From positions 1-8,648 of the forward strand of contig JADYZI010000124.1 of NCBI GenBank assembly GCA_020853255.1: DNA of 8,648 bases, written 5' to 3'. Each line of letters starts with the position of its first letter. Within the stretch, counting starts at the first letter, position 1. This DNA comes from Acidobacteriota bacterium. GTDB taxonomy: Bacteria; Acidobacteriota; Blastocatellia; Pyrinomonadales; Pyrinomonadaceae. Shown here in pieces: positions 7,058 to 8,648 of the stretch. Position numbers and translations under genes: made by a program. The notes under the pieces are model-generated. The model was given only the letters and a program-made list of their open reading frames with translations. It did not search any database and had not been told where the DNA came from.

Positions 7058-7075
7058 GCCGCGAAGCGGCTAGAC
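7058..7075 (-). repeat. REP-like unit A within the foldback element
   Basis: GCCGC-GAA-GCGGC (7058-7070) is a perfect 5-bp hairpin with a GAA triloop. Read on the minus strand it is preceded by GTCTA. It is paired in the overall foldback with unit D at 7218-7234. Confidence 0.6.
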
Positions 7076-7079
7076 GAAG

Positions 7080-7107
7080 GTAGCCAGACGCGAAGCTTCT
7101 GGACTAC
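7080..7107 (+). repeat. REP-like unit B with GTAG head
   Basis: GTAG (7080-7083) leads into CCAGA-c-GC-GAA-GC-t-TCTGG (7084-7102), and CTAC (7104-7107) closes the outer stem, giving a long hairpin with one mismatch and one bulge. The GTAG head plus palindrome is the layout of REP sequences. It is the inverted partner of unit C. Confidence 0.65.
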
Positions 7108-7124
7108 GGAATAATTAGTCATTT

Positions 7125-7137
7125 GCCCTGAAAGGGC
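7125..7137. repeat. Central GAA-loop hairpin in the foldback element
   Basis: GCCCT-GAA-AGGGC is a perfect 5-bp stem with the same GAA triloop as the flanking units. It sits in the spacer between the two arms and has no obvious inverted partner. Confidence 0.5.
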
Positions 7138-7189
7138 GAAAAGATGGCGGTTTCGCACCTTCAATGCGATAGATCGATACGAACCCATA

Positions 7190-7212
7190 CCAGACGTTTC
7201 ACGTCTGGCTAC
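7190..7212 (-). repeat. REP-like unit C with GTAG head (minus strand)
   Basis: CCAGACGT-TTC-ACGTCTGG (7190-7208) is a perfect 8-bp stem with a three-base loop. Read on the minus strand it is preceded by GTAG (7209-7212), so it is the inverted counterpart of unit B, and the two share the 11-bp GTAGCCAGACG. Confidence 0.7.
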
Positions 7213-7217
7213 TCTCT

Positions 7218-7234
7218 GTAGGCGGCTTCGCCGC
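7218..7234 (+). repeat. REP-like unit D with GTAG head
   Basis: GTAG (7218-7221) followed by GCGGC-TTC-GCCGC (7222-7234) is a perfect 5-bp hairpin with a TTC triloop. It begins five bases after unit C, mirroring the close spacing of units A and B on the other arm. Confidence 0.6.
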
Positions 7235-7297
7235 TCGGAATCGTGGTCTTGACCCAGCCTCGAACGCGCCGGCTTCCGGATATGAAAAACGAAAAGG

Positions 7298-7330
7298 CCC
7301 GCCAATGCTATTCGCACTGGCGGGTTTTAT
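7298..7330. terminator. Bidirectional intrinsic terminator between convergent genes
   Basis: CCCGCCA (7298-7304) pairs with TGGCGGG (7318-7324). After one a/c mismatch, TGC (7306-7308) pairs with GCA (7314-7316) around a five-base loop. On the plus strand TTTTAT follows. On the minus strand the stem can extend by GG/CC and is followed by TTTTCGTTTTTC. It should end the reeler-like gene transcript from the left and the secretin transcript from the right, 61 bp beyond the secretin stop codon. Confidence 0.85.
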
Positions 7331-7385
7331 AGTGGAGAAAAACTACGACTACCAGGTCAAAACATCGTGCATATGCCCGAAGGGT

Positions 7386-8648
7386 TTACTGTCCTTTCGG
7401 GGTTGGGCTTGGCTGGGCGACCGGCACGACCGGGACCAGCGGATTTGCGACGGGGACAACCGGCTCAGAGTTTGACGCCGGATTGCCGAGCGGGACAGGC
7501 TGAACGATCGTCGTTGCCGCGGGACGGGTCGCACCACCGGCAAAGTCCGGTTTGTATATCCGAGGCGTGATGAAGAACAGGATCTCCGCCGTTTCGCGGG
7601 ACACGTTCTTACGCTTGAAGAGATTTCCAAAGAACGGAATTCTCGACAGGCCCGGCGTACGGTTTACGCCTTCGCGCTCATCGTCTGAGAGAACGCCGCC
7701 GACCACCGTGGTCCCGCCGTCGGGAACAACAACTTCGGTCTGCATGCTCTGCGTGTTGATGCCCGGAGCGGTCGCACCGGCAACAACCTCTGAAAGCGAA
7801 CTGTTCTCTGCCAAAAGATTAAGGATGACTGTGCCTACATCAGTGATCTGAGGCGTAACTTCCAACTTAAGCGGCACATCAACGTACTGCGTAGTGGTTA
7901 TTACCGCACCGCCGGCCGCGGAACCTGGTTGAACCGTCGTGATCGGAACCTTTAGTCCGCTCTTGATCTCAGCTTTTCGGTTGTTAAGCGTGGTCACGCG
8001 GGGCGTCGCAATTACCTTTACCTGGCCTTTTTTCTCGCCAGCCGTGATCAACAAATTGATCTGCGCCGTTCCAAAAACACCTGTGGTCAAGCCGATAGCG
8101 GTGTTGGCGATCTGTGACGCCAAATTGTTTTGGATATTGCCGTTCGGAAGGCTCGGCGGTACCGGAACCCGAGGATCGACAGGTGCGTTCGGCAGCGTGG
8201 AACCAAAGGCCCCGCGGTTCGTTCCGCCAAGGAACGCGGAAAGCTGAACACCAACGTCTCGGCTAAAGCTGCGTGACGCGACGACAATGCGTGTTTCGAT
8301 CTCGACCTGCGGTTCGGGCTGATCGAGCAGGGTCACAAGCTGGCGTACCGCGTCAATGTTCTCGCGAACATCCGTGACGATAAGAGTATTTGTGCGGCCA
8401 TCAACCTCGACCGCTCCGCGACGCGAAAGGCGGCGTTTGATAATGCCTAGAATTCCCTGGTCACCGCCGGGCGCTCCGGTCGTGGTTCCTGAACCGCCGC
8501 CCGACGGGCCACTCTGGCCGGCGCCGGTTATTGTTCCGGCGGTCGGGCCGTCACTGCCGGCAGCTGATGAAAGCGTGCCTAACGCGCGGGCGTAGTTGAG
8601 ACGGATAAATTCTGTATAGAGCGGCGAAGAATCAAGCTGATTATTCTG
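7386..8648 (-). CDS. pilQ: Type IV pilus outer-membrane secretin PilQ-like, C-terminal part (gene runs off the right edge)
   Basis: The visible 420 codons encode the end of a secretin, the ring-shaped outer-membrane channel through which type IV pili pass. FIRLNYARA (about residues 14-22 of the visible part) matches the end of a PilQ N-domain. It is interrupted by a Gly/Ser/Thr-rich stretch (27-64) and resumes with LSRRGAVEVDGRTNTLIVTD, LDQPEPQVEIETRIV and RDVGVQLSAF, the entry to the secretin beta domain. The family signature RTPGLSRIPFFGNLFKRK and ILFFITPRI are at about 330-363. A tail of about 50 residues rich in Pro, Val and Ala (370-420) follows. The frame is open to the window edge, so the start is not visible; the GTG at 8334-8336 is internal. 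The secretin fold is certain. PilQ rather than a type II GspD is favoured by RTNTLIVTD and QVEIETRIV, but the pilMNOP neighbours are out of view. Confidence 0.9.
   Translation of the reverse strand, partial: QNNQLDSSPLYTEFIRLNYARALGTLSSAAGSDGPTAGTITGAGQSGPSGGGSGTTTGAPGGDQGILGIIKRRLSRRGAVEVDGRTNTLIVTDVRENIDAVRQLVTLLDQPEPQVEIETRIVVASRSFSRDVGVQLSAFLGGTNRGAFGSTLPNAPVDPRVPVPPSLPNGNIQNNLASQIANTAIGLTTGVFGTAQINLLITAGEKKGQVKVIATPRVTTLNNRKAEIKSGLKVPITTVQPGSAAGGAVITTTQYVDVPLKLEVTPQITDVGTVILNLLAENSSLSEVVAGATAPGINTQSMQTEVVVPDGGTTVVGGVLSDDEREGVNRTPGLSRIPFFGNLFKRKNVSRETAEILFFITPRIYKPDFAGGATRPAATTIVQPVPLGNPASNSEPVVPVANPLVPVVPVAQPSPTPKGQ

Larger units (their letters stand above)
7018..7276. repeat. Imperfect foldback element made of nested REP-like palindromes (BIME/REPIN- or MITE-like)
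   Basis: The left arm (about 7018-7107) and right arm (about 7190-7276) are imperfect inverted copies, with roughly three quarters of bases matching by eye over the inner 70 nt. Shared blocks include GAAGCC, GCGCGT, GGCTGxGTCAA, ACCxCGAT, GGCCGC/GCGGC and the 11-bp GTAGCCAGACG/CGTCTGGCTAC. Inside the arms are small perfect hairpins with three-base GAA or TTC loops, several preceded by GTAG, the head found on REP sequences mobilised by RAYT (TnpA_REP) transposases. It lies between convergent genes, the usual place for such elements. There is no transposase in the window, so it is probably non-autonomous. Confidence 0.75.

Noticed and set aside
7000..7317. 105-codon minus-strand frame between the convergent genes
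   Set aside because: It covers exactly the foldback element and the terminator hairpin; its Arg-rich product is translated repeat sequence.
7386..8336. Secretin gene starting at the GTG at 8336
   Set aside because: The frame continues upstream without a stop to the window edge with strong PilQ similarity (RTNTLIVTD, LSRRG, FIRLNYA), so this GTG is an internal valine.

Overview
The window looks like chromosomal DNA of a moderately GC-rich Gram-negative bacterium, most likely an acidobacterium. Class Blastocatellia (Pyrinomonas-like) is my best guess, from memory of similar proteins and not from any search. Three things point that way: secreted proteins ending in arrays of about 44-residue FG-GAP/VCBS-type repeats with the 'DxDGDG...VFRPS.GTWY...QFG..GD.PVPG' pattern, a PilQ-type secretin that implies an outer membrane, and intergenic foldback repeats.

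Layout. Positions 1-932 (minus) hold the N-terminal 310 codons of a DinG/XPD-like iron-sulfur helicase; its 3' part lies outside the window. Positions 933-1215 are a divergent intergenic region with several short dyads and a tandem TTTGAC motif. Positions 1228-5274 (plus) encode a very large secreted M36 (fungalysin-type) zinc metallopeptidase. It has a signal peptide, a propeptide, an HEATH active site, two accessory beta domains and six C-terminal FG-GAP-like repeats. Positions 5275-5517 contain a REP-like palindrome, a good sigma70-type promoter and a strong Shine-Dalgarno site. Positions 5518-6987 (plus) encode a second secreted protein: an N-terminal CxxCH motif, a reeler-like ('choice-of-anchor V' type) beta domain and another six-repeat array. 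Positions 6988-7385 are a convergent intergenic region. It holds an approximately 259-bp imperfect foldback element built of nested REP-like palindromes with GAA/TTC loops, then a bidirectional intrinsic terminator. Positions 7386-8648 (minus) encode the C-terminal 420 residues of a type IV pilus secretin (PilQ-like); its 5' part lies outside the window.

How the genes fit together. Three of the four genes concern the cell envelope or exterior: an exported protease, an exported reeler/CxxCH protein carrying the same C-terminal repeat module, and the outer-membrane pilus secretin. The two plus-strand genes are neighbours, but the second has its own promoter, so they are probably separate units that share a repeat module. 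The helicase is a DNA-maintenance gene transcribed away from the rest. I see no rRNA, tRNA, CRISPR array, transposase or phage gene. The most unusual items are the nested-palindrome foldback element at 7018-7276, the CxxCH + reeler-like + FG-GAP architecture, and the shared six-repeat C-terminus on two otherwise unrelated secreted proteins.
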